Source: Micromonospora sp. NBRC 110009 (GTDB lineage: Bacteria > Actinomycetota > Actinomycetes > Mycobacteriales > Micromonosporaceae). Taken from it: a stretch of 64,000 bases of DNA. A program made the position numbers and the translations under genes. Numbering within the stretch: position 1 is the first letter of the stretch; every line of letters begins with the position of its first letter. Positions 35,885-46,578 of the stretch are shown here, piece by piece. The notes beneath the pieces were generated by a model that was given only the letters and a program-made list of their open reading frames with translations, was not told where the DNA came from and made no database searches. The stretch lies in assembly GCF_030518795.1 (NCBI RefSeq), contig NZ_CP130427.1:1736001-1800000 (forward strand). Direction: 5' to 3'.

Positions 35885-38800
35885 TCAGGCCGGCTCCGTC
35901 CACGCCGTCTGGATCAGCTGCTGCCCGTCCCGGCGACGGACCAGGGTGCCCCGGCCCGGCGGCTGCGGGCTCGGCCGCAGGTTGCCGAAGACCGCGCCCT
36001 CCTCCCGGCTGCCGGACATCAGCAGGCCCGGCGAGTCCAGCTCCCGCAGCCGTTGCAGCACCGGCTCGTAGAGGGCGCGGGCCACACCGCCCACCCGACG
36101 CGTGATGATGAGGTGCAGGCCGATGTCCCTCGCCTGCGGCAGCAGCTCGTGCAGCGCGCTGAGCGGGTTGTTGCCGCCGGAGGCGACCAGGTCGTAGTCG
36201 TCGACCAGGATGTAGAGGTCAGGACCCTTCCACCAGCTCCGGTCGCGCAGCTGGGCGGTGGTCACGTCCGGGCCGGGCAGCCGGTTCTGCAGGGCGCTGC
36301 GGATCGACCCGAGACCCTGACTGAACACCTGGTTGGACGGTGCGTAGTCGAGCAGGTGGTCACCCTCCACCGCGCCGAGCAGGCCACGCCGGTAGTCGGC
36401 GATGACCAGCCGGGCCTGGGCCGGGGTGTACCGCTCGGCGATGCCCCGGGCGATCAGCCGCAGCAGGTTGGTCTTGCCGCACTCCGCGTCACCGAACACG
36501 GTCAGGTGCGGCTCGCCGGCCAGGTCCAGATGGACCGGGGCCAGCGCCGACTCGTTGACGCCGATCGGGATGCCCGGCGCCGACCGGTCGATGACCTTCG
36601 CCAGCTCGGCGACCGGCAGCTTGCGCGGCAGCAGCCGGACCTTCGGCGCCGGGCGGCCCGGCCAGTTCGCCGCCACGTGCCGGGCCAGGGCGACCGACGC
36701 CTCGGTCAGGTCCTCGAGGTCCCGCTTGCCGTCGATCCGCGAGATCCCGGTGAGGAAGTGCAGCTTGTCGCGGGTCAGACCGCGGCCGGGCGTGCCGACC
36801 GGCACGTTCTGCGCGGCCCGCCGGTCGATCTCCGACTCGGCCGGGTCGCCGAGCCGCAGCTCCAGCTTCGTGCCGAGCAGGTCGCGCATGTTGATCCGGA
36901 TCTCCGCCCACCGCACCGCGGTGACCACCACGTGTACGCCGAAACCCAGCCCCCGGTTGGCCAGGTTGGTGATCGTCTGCTCCAGCTCCTCGTACTCCTG
37001 GCGCAGCGTGTTCCAGCCGTCGACCACCAGGAAGATGTCGCCGAACGGATCGTCGGCGAACTCCCCGGCCGCCCGGCGCCGGCGGTAGCTGGCCACCGAG
37101 TCGATGCCGTGCTGGGTGAAGCGCACCTCCCGCTCGTCGATGATCGCGACCACCTCGGCCACCGTCCGGCGGACCGCCTCGGTGTCCCGCCGGCCGGCCA
37201 CCCCGGCCGTGTGCGGCAGCCCCTCCAGGCTGCGCAGCGCGCCACCGCCGAAGTCGAGGCAGAAGAACTGCGCCTCGCGCGGGGTGTGGGTGAGCGCCAG
37301 CGAGGCGAGCATCGTGCGCAGCATGGTGCTCTTGCCGCTCAGCGAGGCGCCGACGATGACCACGTTGCCGCCCGCGCCGGACAGGTCGACCATCATCGGG
37401 TCGCGCCGCTGCTCGTACGGCCGGTCCACGATGCCGACCGGCACGGTGAGCCGGCCGCGCCCCGGCCAGTCCGCGGTGGTCAGGCCGAGCGTCGGGTGCA
37501 CGCTCAGCGCCGGCAGCAGCTCGGCCAGGGCCGGCGGCTCGGCCAGCGGCGGCAGCCAGACCTGGTGCGCCGGGCGACCCCGCCCCCGGAGCCGGTCGAT
37601 CAGCACGTCCAGCATCGCCACGGCCTTGCCGTCGCCGCCCTGCTCCGGCTCCGGCACGGTCTCCAGCGGGGTCGGCGCGGCCGGCACCGGGACGTAGTCG
37701 ATGCCGTACGGGACGATCCGCCGCTGCACCTGCGCCCGGGTGGAGCGCTGCACCTGCCCCGGCGCCCGGTACGGCCCGGAGACGTACGCGGCGCGGAACC
37801 GCAGCATCGTGCTGGTGTCGGTCTTGAGGTAGCCGTGGCCCGGCGCGCTGGGCAGCTCGTACGCGTCCGGCACGCCGAGCACGATCCGACTCTCGACGGC
37901 CGAGAAGGTCCGCAGACCGATCCGGTAGGACAGGTGGGTGTCCAGCCCCCGCAGCTTGCCCTCCTCCAGCCGCTGGGAGGCCAGGAGCAGGTGCACGCCG
38001 AGCGACCGGCCGAGCCGGCCGATCATCACGAAGAGGTCGATGAAGTCCGGCTTCGCGGCCAGCAGCTCGCTGAACTCGTCACAGATGATGAGCAGGCTGG
38101 GCATCGGCTCCAGCGGCTCGCCGGCCGCCCGGGCCTTCTCGTAGTCGTACCGGGAGACGTAGTTGCCGGCCGCCCGCAGCACCTCCTGGCGGCGGTTCAT
38201 CTCGCCGGCCAGGGCGTCGCGCATCCGGTCGACCAGCGGCAGCTCGTCGGAGAGGTTGGTGATCACCGCGCTGGTGTGCGGCAGCGCGTCCAGCGAGGCG
38301 AAGGTGGCGCCGCCCTTGAAGTCGACCAGGACGAAGTTGAGCTCCTCGGAGGAGTGGGTGACCGCCAACGCCCCGACGACCGTCCGCAGCAGCTCGCTCT
38401 TGCCGGAACCCGTCGCGCCGATGACCAGGCCGTGCGGGCCCATGCCCTCGTGCGCGGACTCCTTGAAGTCCAGCTCGACCACGTTGCCGTCCGGCCCGAG
38501 GCCGAGCGGGATGCGCAGCCGGTCCCGGTGGCTGCGGGGCCGCCAGGTCTGCTGGGTGTCCACGGTGGCCGCGTCGCCGACGCCGAGCAGGTCCGGCAAC
38601 TCCATGCTGCGCGCCAGCGGCTCCTCGGTGCTGGTGCCCTGCTGCTGGGAGAGCCGGAAGGGGGCGATCTGCCGGGCCAGCCCCTCGGCCGCGGCCATGC
38701 TGAGCCGGTCCGGCCGGCCCAGCCGCGACGTCGCCGTCCCCCGCACGAGGTCCAGCCCGCTGCCGTCGCCCGTGTCGAGGCAGAGCAGCCAGCGGCCCGC

Positions 38801-39850
38801 GTCCCGGGGCACCGCGCCGGAGAGGTCGATGACCGTGGCGCCGAGCAGGCCCGGACCCATCAGCGCGCAGGTCGGCGAGACCTCGCCACCGTCGAGCACC
38901 ACCACGAGGTGCGGAGCGGTCGTGAGCGGCTTCGCCTCCGGCGCGAACCGGGGGCGACCGCCGAGCTCGTTGGTGAGGGCCAGCTCCGCCTCGGCGAGGC
39001 TGGCGAAGACCATCCGGCGCGCGCCGGCCGCGTCCGTACGCCCCGGGTGCTGGGCGTGCGGCAGCCACTTCGCCCAGTCCCACACCGGCTGCCGGTCGGG
39101 GGCGGCCACCACCGCGACGATCAGGTCGTCCGGGGCGTGGAAGGTGACCAGCTGGCCCAGGGCCGCCCGGGCCAGGTCGAGCACCGCCTCCCGCTCGCCG
39201 CGCAGCGCCACCCGGCTGAACGCGCGCAGCGACAGCGCGGTGGGCAGGTCCGGCACGCTGGCGTGGGCCCGGACGAACCGGCGCAGCGCGATCGCGCTCA
39301 TCGGCTCCAGGTCCTCCACCGGCTTCGTCTCCGGCGGCACGATCTCCACGGCCAGCCGCTGCGGGCCGAGCGCGATCCGGGCCTCACCGAAGTCGTCCTC
39401 GGTGATCCGCCGCTCCCAGAGCCGGCGCGAGGCGGCGATCGACCAGAGCGCGTCCGGCTCCGGGTGCCGCCAGGTCATCGCGGCGCGCTGCTGCTCGGCG
39501 GCCCGTCGGGTGCGCTTGCGCATCTGGGCCAGGTAGCGCATGTAGTCGCGCCGCTGGGCGTTCAGCTCCGCCTTGTCGTTGCCGCCGTTGCCCAGCGTGC
39601 CGACCGCCATGCCCAGCATCGACACGCCGAACAAACCACCGGCGACGTACGTCATCATGCCGCCGCCGCGACCGGCGTAGAGGAAGGCCATCGCGCCGAC
39701 GCCGCAGAGCATCGGCAGGATCATCAACACCTGGCCCATGCCCTTGGGCTGCTGCTCGGGCAGCTCCGGCGGGGACTCCAGCAACACCTCGCCGCGCGGC
39801 AGCGCGGGCCCCGGTTGACGCGGAAGCCGGCGGAACACCACCGTGCTCAC
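35885..39850 (-). CDS. eccC: Type VII secretion ATPase EccC (fused EccCa-EccCb)
   Basis: Encodes 1,321 residues. Two N-terminal membrane helices (about 41-85) precede three FtsK/SpoIIIE ATPase domains. Walker A motifs are 'GATGSGKS' (478-485), 'GASLSGKS' (834-841) and 'GDAECGKT' (1120-1127). The Walker B of domain 1 is 'LLIICDE' with a catalytic Glu, while domain 2 has 'IFLVVDG' and domain 3 'ILVDDY'. EccC recognises Esx substrates and energises export. GTG at 39,850 was chosen for GGAGGAG five bases upstream; the open frame extends further but without support. Confidence 0.97.
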   Translation of the reverse strand: MSTVVFRRLPRQPGPALPRGEVLLESPPELPEQQPKGMGQVLMILPMLCGVGAMAFLYAGRGGGMMTYVAGGLFGVSMLGMAVGTLGNGGNDKAELNAQRRDYMRYLAQMRKRTRRAAEQQRAAMTWRHPEPDALWSIAASRRLWERRITEDDFGEARIALGPQRLAVEIVPPETKPVEDLEPMSAIALRRFVRAHASVPDLPTALSLRAFSRVALRGEREAVLDLARAALGQLVTFHAPDDLIVAVVAAPDRQPVWDWAKWLPHAQHPGRTDAAGARRMVFASLAEAELALTNELGGRPRFAPEAKPLTTAPHLVVVLDGGEVSPTCALMGPGLLGATVIDLSGAVPRDAGRWLLCLDTGDGSGLDLVRGTATSRLGRPDRLSMAAAEGLARQIAPFRLSQQQGTSTEEPLARSMELPDLLGVGDAATVDTQQTWRPRSHRDRLRIPLGLGPDGNVVELDFKESAHEGMGPHGLVIGATGSGKSELLRTVVGALAVTHSSEELNFVLVDFKGGATFASLDALPHTSAVITNLSDELPLVDRMRDALAGEMNRRQEVLRAAGNYVSRYDYEKARAAGEPLEPMPSLLIICDEFSELLAAKPDFIDLFVMIGRLGRSLGVHLLLASQRLEEGKLRGLDTHLSYRIGLRTFSAVESRIVLGVPDAYELPSAPGHGYLKTDTSTMLRFRAAYVSGPYRAPGQVQRSTRAQVQRRIVPYGIDYVPVPAAPTPLETVPEPEQGGDGKAVAMLDVLIDRLRGRGRPAHQVWLPPLAEPPALAELLPALSVHPTLGLTTADWPGRGRLTVPVGIVDRPYEQRRDPMMVDLSGAGGNVVIVGASLSGKSTMLRTMLASLALTHTPREAQFFCLDFGGGALRSLEGLPHTAGVAGRRDTEAVRRTVAEVVAIIDEREVRFTQHGIDSVASYRRRRAAGEFADDPFGDIFLVVDGWNTLRQEYEELEQTITNLANRGLGFGVHVVVTAVRWAEIRINMRDLLGTKLELRLGDPAESEIDRRAAQNVPVGTPGRGLTRDKLHFLTGISRIDGKRDLEDLTEASVALARHVAANWPGRPAPKVRLLPRKLPVAELAKVIDRSAPGIPIGVNESALAPVHLDLAGEPHLTVFGDAECGKTNLLRLIARGIAERYTPAQARLVIADYRRGLLGAVEGDHLLDYAPSNQVFSQGLGSIRSALQNRLPGPDVTTAQLRDRSWWKGPDLYILVDDYDLVASGGNNPLSALHELLPQARDIGLHLIITRRVGGVARALYEPVLQRLRELDSPGLLMSGSREEGAVFGNLRPSPQPPGRGTLVRRRDGQQLIQTAWTEPA

Positions 39851-40018
39851 GGCATCTCCTCCCCAGAAGCGGCCCTGATCGTGGTCTGCCAACGGCCCGA
39901 GGGTCGGGTGGGCAACCTGTGCGACCGCCATCGTAGGTAATCTCCCGGAGGCGTCGTGGACCCACGGGGGCGACGTCAGCGGCCGAGGTGGATCGTAGGC
40001 GAGCACGAGGAGGCCAGA

Positions 40019-41416
40019 GTGGCGACGAAGACGGCGACCGGCGGACTGAGCCGGATCACCATCGTGGCCCCGCGGACCAGAATGGACCTGGCGCTGCCGT
40101 CGGACGTGCCGCTGGCCGACCTGCTGCCCACCCTGCTGCGGTACGCCGGCGAGGACCTGGCCGACGAGGGCGTGCGGCACGGCGGCTGGAGCCTGTCCCG
40201 GCTCGGTGGGCCGGCGCTGGACGGCGGCCGGACCGCCGCGCAGCTCGGCGTCCGGGACGGCGAGGTGCTCTACTTCAACCCGCGCGCTGCGGCCGCGCCC
40301 GAGATCGTCTTCGACGACGTGGTGGACGCCGTCGCCACCGCGACCAACCAGCGTCCCGGCACCTGGCAGGTCGGCACCACCCGCTCGTTCGCGGTGCTCT
40401 TCGCCGGGGTGACCCTCGCCGCCGGTGCGGTGGCGGCACTCTTCGCCGGCCCGCCGCAGCTGCCCGGCGCCCTGGCCGCGCTGGTGGTCGCGCTCGCCCT
40501 GCTGGTGAGCGCCGCGGTGCTGTCCCGGGCGGCCGGCGACAGCCGTACCGGCGCGGTGCTGGCCATGGCCGGCCTGGGCTACGCGGCCATCGGCGGCCTG
40601 CTGGTGCTCGCCGGTGACCGGAAGCTGGCCGACCTGGCCAGCCCGCACCTGCTGCTGGCCGCGACCGCGGTGGTGTTGTTCGGCGCGGTGGCCGCGCTGG
40701 CCGTCGGGGACCGGCTGCCGCTGTTCCTCGGGGCGGTCGCGATCGGCGTGGCGGTGGCCGTCGGCGCGGCGCTCAGCCTGGCCTTCGGCATGGGCGCGGC
40801 GCCCGCCGCGGCGGTCGTGGCGACCGTCGCGTTCGCCGCGCTACCGGCGCTTCCGATGATCGCCTTCCGGCTGGCCCGGCTGCCGGTGCCGTCGATCCCG
40901 ACCGGCCCGGACGACCTGAAGACCGACACGGAGTCCGTCGACGGCCCGCAGGTGCTGCGCAACAGCGAGCGCGCCGACGCGTTCCTCACCGGTCTGCTGT
41001 GGACGGTGTCGCTGCTGGTCCTGGGCAGTCAGATCGTGCTGGCCGGCAACGGCCGGCTGCCGGCGGTGCTGCTCTGCCTCGTCCTGGCCCTGCTCTGCCT
41101 GCTGCGGGCCCGCCCGTTCATCGGCCGCGCCCAGCGCACGCCGGTGCTGCTCGCCGGCACCGGCGGTCTCGGCCTGGCCGCCGCGGCGACCTTCGGCGCC
41201 GGCTCGCTGCCGGTCCGGCTCGGGCTGATCCTGGGCGGGCTGCTGCTCGCCGCGGTGATCAGCATGATCTACGGGCTGACCGTGGCGGGCAAGCGGATCT
41301 CGCCGGTCTGGGGGCGCACCCTGGACATCGTCGAGATCCTGCTGATCGTCGCCGTGGTGCCGCTGGCGGTCTGGGTGTGCGGCCTCTACGGCTGGATCGT
41401 CAACCTTCGACCGTGA
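40019..41416 (+). CDS. eccD: Type VII secretion integral membrane protein EccD
   Basis: Encodes 465 residues. A ubiquitin-like N-terminal domain (about 10-90, '[20 protein letters not shown]') precedes 11 membrane helices. GTG at 40,019 follows GAGGAGG. EccD forms the central membrane part of the ESX complex. It is divergent from eccC with 168 bases between them, and its last 17 bases overlap the convergent eccE gene. Confidence 0.95.
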   Translation: MATKTATGGLSRITIVAPRTRMDLALPSDVPLADLLPTLLRYAGEDLADEGVRHGGWSLSRLGGPALDGGRTAAQLGVRDGEVLYFNPRAAAAPEIVFDDVVDAVATATNQRPGTWQVGTTRSFAVLFAGVTLAAGAVAALFAGPPQLPGALAALVVALALLVSAAVLSRAAGDSRTGAVLAMAGLGYAAIGGLLVLAGDRKLADLASPHLLLAATAVVLFGAVAALAVGDRLPLFLGAVAIGVAVAVGAALSLAFGMGAAPAAAVVATVAFAALPALPMIAFRLARLPVPSIPTGPDDLKTDTESVDGPQVLRNSERADAFLTGLLWTVSLLVLGSQIVLAGNGRLPAVLLCLVLALLCLLRARPFIGRAQRTPVLLAGTGGLGLAAAATFGAGSLPVRLGLILGGLLLAAVISMIYGLTVAGKRISPVWGRTLDIVEILLIVAVVPLAVWVCGLYGWIVNLRP

Positions 41417-42572
41417 CCGTGCCCATCGCGGTGGCCACCGGCGCGGTGGCGTAGACGCCCGGGGCGTGCTGGCCGTCCAGCGGGCGGGCCGGCACGCCGG
41501 ACCGCTTGGCCACGTCCCGGACCACCTTCACCAGCGCCTCGGCGTGGCCGTCCATGGCGGCGACCCGCAGCAGCGGCGGCACCCGACGCCCGCCGGGGAG
41601 CACCACCGCCGCGACCGTGTGCGACGGCGCGGAGGTGGCGGTCACCGCGTCCACCAGGGCGCCCAGCGAGCCGTTGGGGCGTACCCGCAGGGCCAGGCAG
41701 CGCTGGGTCCAGCCGCCGCCGCGCAGGCTGGTCCAGCTCTCCACCGGTGCCTCCGGCGCCAGGTCGAGCCCGGCCCCGGAGACCACCGCCGCGTGCAGCT
41801 CGTCGCGGCCGAGGACCCGGTGGCCGAGGCCGGCGGCGGTCAGCGCCTTACCCAGCCGACCCATGCCGGCGGCGACGGTCCGGTGCACGCCGAGCATGCC
41901 GCCGCCCCGGCTCACCGTCTCGGCCCGGGCGTCGGCGACGGAGAGGCGCAGCGCCACCCAGACCGTCCGGTGCGCGGCCGGCGGCGCCCCCGGCGCCGGG
42001 TACCAGACCAGGGTGTGCGAGACCACCTGGGTCTGGGTGACCGGCCCGGTGAAGTCGGCGAGCACCGCGAGCGCGCGGTCCACCACCGCGGCCTCCACCG
42101 AGCCGGCGGGCGCCCCGGGCCGGCCGGTCAGCGCGACCGCGGCGAACCAGCCCCGCTCGTCCTGTCCGATGCCGAGCCGGGTGCCGCGCTCGGTCAGCTC
42201 GACCACGGCCAGCTCCGGGGCGAGCGCGGCCAGCCGCGGGTCGCCGGCGGGCACCGCGCCCCGGGCCCGCTCGCGGCGGCGGCGCAGCCGGCGGCGGAGC
42301 ATCAGGTCCTCGTACCACCAGCGGCCGCCCCGCCGGGCGAAGGCGGCGACGACCGCCAGGAGGGCGACCCCGCCGACGGCCGGCAGCAGCCAGCTGGGGC
42401 CGCCGGTGGCGAACCACACGGCCAGCGCGGCGCACTCCAGCAGCACCAGCTGGCCGACGACGACCGGGCCGAGGCGGCCGCGCCGGCGCCGGTCGGCCGG
42501 GGTGACCGGGCGGTCGTCCCCCACGGCGGGGGCGGTGGCCGTACGACCGGGTGGCGCCTGGACCTGCGTCAT
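41400..42572 (-). CDS. eccE: Type VII secretion protein EccE
   Basis: Encodes 390 residues. Two adjacent N-terminal membrane helices (about 36-75) precede an Arg-rich stretch ('RRRLRRRRERAR') and a large soluble domain with 'ELAVVELTERGTRLGIGQD', characteristic of EccE. It is the peripheral subunit of the ESX membrane complex. The start at 42,572 follows GAAGGGA. It is divergent from eccB and overlaps eccD at its 3' end. Confidence 0.92.
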   Translation of the reverse strand: MTQVQAPPGRTATAPAVGDDRPVTPADRRRRGRLGPVVVGQLVLLECAALAVWFATGGPSWLLPAVGGVALLAVVAAFARRGGRWWYEDLMLRRRLRRRRERARGAVPAGDPRLAALAPELAVVELTERGTRLGIGQDERGWFAAVALTGRPGAPAGSVEAAVVDRALAVLADFTGPVTQTQVVSHTLVWYPAPGAPPAAHRTVWVALRLSVADARAETVSRGGGMLGVHRTVAAGMGRLGKALTAAGLGHRVLGRDELHAAVVSGAGLDLAPEAPVESWTSLRGGGWTQRCLALRVRPNGSLGALVDAVTATSAPSHTVAAVVLPGGRRVPPLLRVAAMDGHAEALVKVVRDVAKRSGVPARPLDGQHAPGVYATAPVATAMGTVTVEG

Positions 42573-42735
42573 CGGTGAGCGTCCCTTCTGGACATCCTGG
42601 GCATCCGCCGGATGGTGCGTCGCCGGGAGGGCGGGCGGGGTCCCGGTGAACCCCCGGCGGCCCCTTATCGTAGGGAAGCCCGCGACGGAGTTCGGACCTG
42701 ATCGTCGCGGGATCCACCCCCGCCGGAGGTTAGTC

Positions 42736-44223
42736 ATGCGGACCCGCCGCGATCAGGTGCAGGCGTACCGCTTCGTCACCCGCCGCATCGTCTCCGCACT
42801 GCTCTCCGGTGACCCGGAGACCAACGACCTGCCGATGCGGCGGCTCGGCATGGCGGTGTTCGGCAGCGTCATCGCGGCCGCGGTGGTGCTCGGCGGCGCC
42901 GGCGCGTACGGGCAGTTCACCGGCAACGCCGCGCCGCTGGAGGCGGACACGCTGGTGATCGAGCGGGAGACCGGCGCCACCTACGTCTTCACCGACGGGC
43001 TGCTGCACCCGACGCTCAACTACGCGTCCGCCCGGCTGATCCTCGACAAGGCCGACCCGCCGGTCCGCACCATGTCGCAGGCCTCGATCAAGGACCGGCC
43101 GCGCGGCCGGGCGGTCGGCATCGTGGGCGCCCCGGACGACGTGCCGGACCGCAAGTCGCTGGTCGGCCTCCCCTGGTCGGTCTGCGACGTGCCGGACCCG
43201 GTCGACCCGCAGCGCTCGACCACCCGACTGGTGATCGACCGGCAGTTGCCGGGCGGCACGCCGCTCACCGACCAGGCGGTGCTGGTCCGCACGGACGACG
43301 CCCGGTACCTGCTCACCGGCGGCTCCCGGCTGCGCGTGGTCGGCGACGAGCAGGCGCTGGCCGCGCTGAAGATGGCCGGCGCGCCCACCCTCACGGTGGG
43401 CCAGCAACTGCTCAACGCGGTGCCGGTCGGGCCGGCGCTGCGGAAGCCGAGCATCGACGGGTCCGGCAGCTCCAGCGGCCTGGCGGTGGCCGACCGGCCG
43501 GCCCGGGTGGGTCAGGTCTTCCGCGCCGCCGACCAGTACTACGTGCTGAGCCGGCAGGGGCTCGTGGCGATCACGGAGATGACCGCGCTGCTGCTGCTCG
43601 GCGACGGCGGCCAGATCACCGACATCACGCCGAACCAGGCCGGCCGGCTCCTGACCGACCAGCGGCTGGACGCCGAGGGCCTGCCGCAGAAGCTGCCCAC
43701 GCTGCACGAGGTGCGGACCGGGCGGACCGTACTCTGCGTCACCTACCGGTCGTCCGGCGCGGGCCAGCCGCCGACCACCGCGCTGGAGGTCTTCGACCAG
43801 CCCCCGGCGGAGTTGACGGCGGAGACCGGGGTGGCCGCGCGGCAGGGCTCCCGGGACGCCGTGCGGACCGCGGAGAGCGTGCTGCTGCCGGGCGGTAAGG
43901 GCGTGCTGGCGCAGGCCACGACCGGGGAGACCGGGAAGGCGGCGGCCGGCTCCACGGTCTACCTGATCACCGCCCAGGGGGTCCGTTACCCGCTGGGCAG
44001 CGCCTCGGGGGACGCGAGGACGGCCCTCGGCTACGGCGACGTGACGCCGCTGGCGGTGCCCGCGTCCCTGCTGGCGCTGGTGCCGACCGGGCCGGCACTG
44101 GAGAAGCGGGACGCCATGGCGTACTTCGATCCGGGGGCCGGGTCGGGTGGCACGGCGAAGGACGATCCGGACGAGACGGATGCATCGGGCCCCCCGGCGA
44201 CCGGGTCGGCCCAGGGCGGTTGA
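42736..44223 (+). CDS. eccB: Type VII secretion protein EccB
   Basis: Encodes 495 residues. The opening 'MRTRRDQVQAYRFVTRRIVSAL' is the EccB cytosolic signature (helix ending near residue 22). One membrane helix (about 38-58) and a large periplasmic repeat domain with 'YLLTGGSRLRVV' and two cysteines (near 'WSVCDVP' and 'TVLCVTY') follow. An Asp/Gly/Ser-rich tail ends the protein. GGAGG precedes the ATG by six bases. It heads the rightward part of the locus. Confidence 0.95.
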   Translation: MRTRRDQVQAYRFVTRRIVSALLSGDPETNDLPMRRLGMAVFGSVIAAAVVLGGAGAYGQFTGNAAPLEADTLVIERETGATYVFTDGLLHPTLNYASARLILDKADPPVRTMSQASIKDRPRGRAVGIVGAPDDVPDRKSLVGLPWSVCDVPDPVDPQRSTTRLVIDRQLPGGTPLTDQAVLVRTDDARYLLTGGSRLRVVGDEQALAALKMAGAPTLTVGQQLLNAVPVGPALRKPSIDGSGSSSGLAVADRPARVGQVFRAADQYYVLSRQGLVAITEMTALLLLGDGGQITDITPNQAGRLLTDQRLDAEGLPQKLPTLHEVRTGRTVLCVTYRSSGAGQPPTTALEVFDQPPAELTAETGVAARQGSRDAVRTAESVLLPGGKGVLAQATTGETGKAAAGSTVYLITAQGVRYPLGSASGDARTALGYGDVTPLAVPASLLALVPTGPALEKRDAMAYFDPGAGSGGTAKDDPDETDASGPPATGSAQGG

Positions 44224-44339
44224 GCCGCCCGGGCGTCCGATGTGGAGGTACGGGATGGGAACGGGTCGCCTCCATTGGCCCGGGTCGACTAACCTGAGCG
44301 TGGCCAACGGTTCTCGACGATGACTACGGGGATGCAGCC

Positions 44340-44714
44340 ATGAGCGGGCGCACGACAGTAGACGTACTGTCCTTGGAGGACTTTCACCAGCGGCTCGAGC
44401 GACGGCTCAGCGAGGCCGAGTCGGTGCTGAAGAAGCTCAACACCGAGATGCAGTGCCGGCCGCCGGCGCTGGGCAGGTTCACCGACGCGACCGACAACGC
44501 CCGTCGCTATTCCGAGACGCACCAGAGCTTCGTCGACCACGCCGAGCGGCTGCACCGGGCGATCGTGGCCGCCAAGAAGGCGACCAAGACGATCATGACC
44601 AACTACCGGACCACCGAGGCGCGCAACGCGGCCGCCGCGGCCGACATCATCGCCGCACTCTCCGGGCTCTCCGCGGCGATGAAGCCGGCGAAGGGAGAGG
44701 ATCCGCGTGTCTGA
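44340..44714 (+). CDS. Helical type VII-associated protein
   Basis: Encodes 124 residues, almost wholly helical and charged ('LEDFHQRLERRLSEAESVL', 'HQSFVDHAERLHRAIVAAK'). It resembles a WXG100-partner or chaperone-like hairpin, but no W-x-G is present. The last eight bases overlap the following WXG100-type gene, so the two are probably expressed together and may form a pair. Unknown function. Confidence 0.78.
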   Translation: MSGRTTVDVLSLEDFHQRLERRLSEAESVLKKLNTEMQCRPPALGRFTDATDNARRYSETHQSFVDHAERLHRAIVAAKKATKTIMTNYRTTEARNAAAAADIIAALSGLSAAMKPAKGEDPRV

Positions 44715-45942
44715 GTACACCCAGCGCTACGAGCACGTCAGCCACAAGGAGCTCTACCAGGGCGTCACCGCCGGCGACCCGAAGCAGGTCGACGCGCTCA
44801 GCGCCCAGTGGAGCTCGCTGAAGGACACCCTCGAGGGCCTCGGCCGGGACCTGACCGGCGACCTGGAGGCGCTGGCCAAGACCTGGACGGGCGAGGCGTC
44901 GCGGGAGTTCCAGCAGCGGTTGAACCTGGTCGTCGACTACTCGGGCAACCTCGCCGAGGGGATGGCCGGCATCCGGCAGGGGCTCGACATGATGGCCTCC
45001 GAGCTGCGCACCGCCCAGGCCAAGGCGGAGAGCCCGGAGGAGACCGACGACAACGACAAGCTGCTCTCCGGTGCGGCCAAGGGCTTCCTCGTGGGTGGCC
45101 TGCCCGGCGCGGTCATCGGCGGCGTCGTCGGCCACGAGCAGGACCAGGCCGAGCAGGAGAAGGCGCACCAGCGGATGGTGAAGGTCGTCGCCGACCTGGC
45201 CGAGGGCTACGACTTCTCCGCGTACGGCCGGATCGTCGTGCCCGAGGAGCCCGACAACCGCCTGCCGGGGCACTCCGACCCGTCCGGTTCCTCGCTGAAG
45301 AACGGGCCGTCGGTGGGCACGCCCGCCGGCGGGCCGAGTTCCGGCACGTTCGGTCCCGGGGCCAGCGCCAGCGCGACCACCACCGGCGTCCACCACACCG
45401 CCCCGGGCAGTGGCACGCCGGGCAGCGGCACCGGGCAGACCGGCGCGGGGCAGCCGGGCGGCGTCGGCTCGGTCGGCGCCGTCGACCCGACCGGCACCTC
45501 GCTGGCGGGCGCCACCGCGCCGCTGACCAACACCGGCCCGATGACCGGCCTCCCCGGCACCACCGCCGCCAGCGCCCCCTCGACCGTGCCGACCGCCGGT
45601 GGCAACTCGATCTTCGGGCTGCCCGGGGCGGGGACCGGGTCGCTGGCCGGCTCCGGCACGCCCGCCTCCGGCCGGATCGGCGGGATGGAGAACCGGCCGG
45701 CGGCCGGCACCGGGCGGCTGGCCGGCGGGCGGGGCCTCGTGGTCGAGGCGGAGAGCCGGTCCAACGGCGGCCGGGGCAGCGGTGGGCGTCCCGCGATGGC
45801 CGGCCGCAACGGCGTGCTGGGCAAGCACGGCGAGCACGACGACGACGAGTCGGACGAGCGGTTCACCTGGTTGACCGAGGACGAGATGGTCTGGGGCGAC
45901 GGCCGGTCGGCTCCGCCGCCGGTCCTCGGCAGCACCGACTGA
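44707..45942 (+). CDS. WXG100-type protein with long Gly/Pro/Thr-rich C-terminal tail
   Basis: Encodes 411 residues. The N-terminal domain (about 30-115) is WXG100-like, with 'TWTGEASREFQQRL' at the turn. A short Gly-rich hydrophobic stretch ('GAAKGFLVGGLPGAVIGGVVG') follows, and then about 200 residues of low-complexity Gly, Ser, Thr and Pro. An acidic C-terminal segment ('TWLTEDEMVWGDGR') closes the protein. The architecture is analogous to PPE-like substrates. It is coupled by overlap to the preceding helical gene. Confidence 0.85.
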   Translation: MSEYTQRYEHVSHKELYQGVTAGDPKQVDALSAQWSSLKDTLEGLGRDLTGDLEALAKTWTGEASREFQQRLNLVVDYSGNLAEGMAGIRQGLDMMASELRTAQAKAESPEETDDNDKLLSGAAKGFLVGGLPGAVIGGVVGHEQDQAEQEKAHQRMVKVVADLAEGYDFSAYGRIVVPEEPDNRLPGHSDPSGSSLKNGPSVGTPAGGPSSGTFGPGASASATTTGVHHTAPGSGTPGSGTGQTGAGQPGGVGSVGAVDPTGTSLAGATAPLTNTGPMTGLPGTTAASAPSTVPTAGGNSIFGLPGAGTGSLAGSGTPASGRIGGMENRPAAGTGRLAGGRGLVVEAESRSNGGRGSGGRPAMAGRNGVLGKHGEHDDDESDERFTWLTEDEMVWGDGRSAPPPVLGSTD

Positions 45943-45958
45943 CCGCACCCTGACCTGA

Positions 45959-45997
45959 CGGCGCGGCGCCCCTCTCCGGAGGGACGCCGCGCCGTTT
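45959..45997 (+). terminator. Terminator at the end of the type VII locus
   Basis: Inverted repeat CGGCGCGGCG / CGCCGCGCCG with an inner CCTCTCCGGAGGG stem-loop and TTTT at its end. Confidence 0.88.
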
Positions 45998-46012
45998 TCG
46001 TTGCCACCATCC

Positions 46013-46047
46013 AGGTATACCTGCGACGTATACCTGATGTGTATAGT
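46013..46047 (+). promoter_or_regulatory. PadR promoter with GTATAC operator repeats
   Basis: AGGTATACCT (46,013-46,022) is a perfect palindrome. A second GTATAC core lies at 46,028-46,033 followed by CCTG, and a degenerate third GTGTATAG at 46,039-46,046 includes the probable -10 TATAGT (46,042-46,047). TATAGT ends six bases before the padR ATG, giving a leaderless transcript. The repeats are well placed for autorepression. Confidence 0.75.
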
Positions 46048-46053
46048 CGCGCC

Positions 46054-46578
46054 ATGTCGATCGGTCATGCCTTCCTCGGGCTGCTGGAGTCCAGCCCCCG
46101 CCACGGATACGACCTCAAGCGCGCGTACGACGAGCGGTTCGGGCACGCCCGGCCGCTGCACTTCGGCCAGGTCTACTCGACCCTCTCCCGCCTGCTGCGC
46201 AACGGCCTGGTGACGGTGGACTCGGTCGAGCCCGGCGAGGGCCCCGAGCGCAAGCGATACGCGATCACCGACGCGGGGGTGACCGACGTCCAGCAGTGGC
46301 TCACCCAGGCCGAGAAGCCGGAGCCGTACCTGCAGAGCGTCCTCTACACCAAGGTCGTGCTCGCGCTGCTCACCGGCCGTCCCGCCGGCGACCTGCTGGA
46401 CACCCAGCGCACCGAGCACCTGCGGCTGATGCGCGAGCTGACCCGCCGCAAGACCCACGGCGACCTCGCCGAGCAGCTGATCTGCGACCACGCGCTCTTC
46501 CACCTGGAGGCGGACCTGCGCTGGCTGGAACTCACCGCGGCCCGCCTGGACGAACTGGCGAAGGAGGTGCAGGGATGA
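46054..46578 (+). CDS. PadR family transcriptional regulator
   Basis: Encodes 174 residues. The N-terminal winged helix has 'LGLLESSPRHGYDLKRAYD' and 'GQVYSTLSRLLRNGLV' typical of PadR. The C-terminal helical dimerisation domain covers about 85-170. Its stop overlaps the ABC ATPase start (ATGA), so it forms an operon with the transporter it presumably controls. Likely ligands are compounds exported by that transporter. Confidence 0.93.
   Translation: MSIGHAFLGLLESSPRHGYDLKRAYDERFGHARPLHFGQVYSTLSRLLRNGLVTVDSVEPGEGPERKRYAITDAGVTDVQQWLTQAEKPEPYLQSVLYTKVVLALLTGRPAGDLLDTQRTEHLRLMRELTRRKTHGDLAEQLICDHALFHLEADLRWLELTAARLDELAKEVQG

Noticed and set aside
36053..39940. A 1,295-codon open frame antisense to eccC
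   Set aside because: It mirrors the codon bias of eccC in high-GC DNA, has no recognisable domains and is rich in Arg, Gln, His and Pro, typical of shadow frames.
39851..40648. N-terminal extension of eccC over the eccD region
   Set aside because: It lies antisense to eccD, while the GTG at 39,850 has a strong ribosome-binding site and gives the canonical EccC N-terminus.
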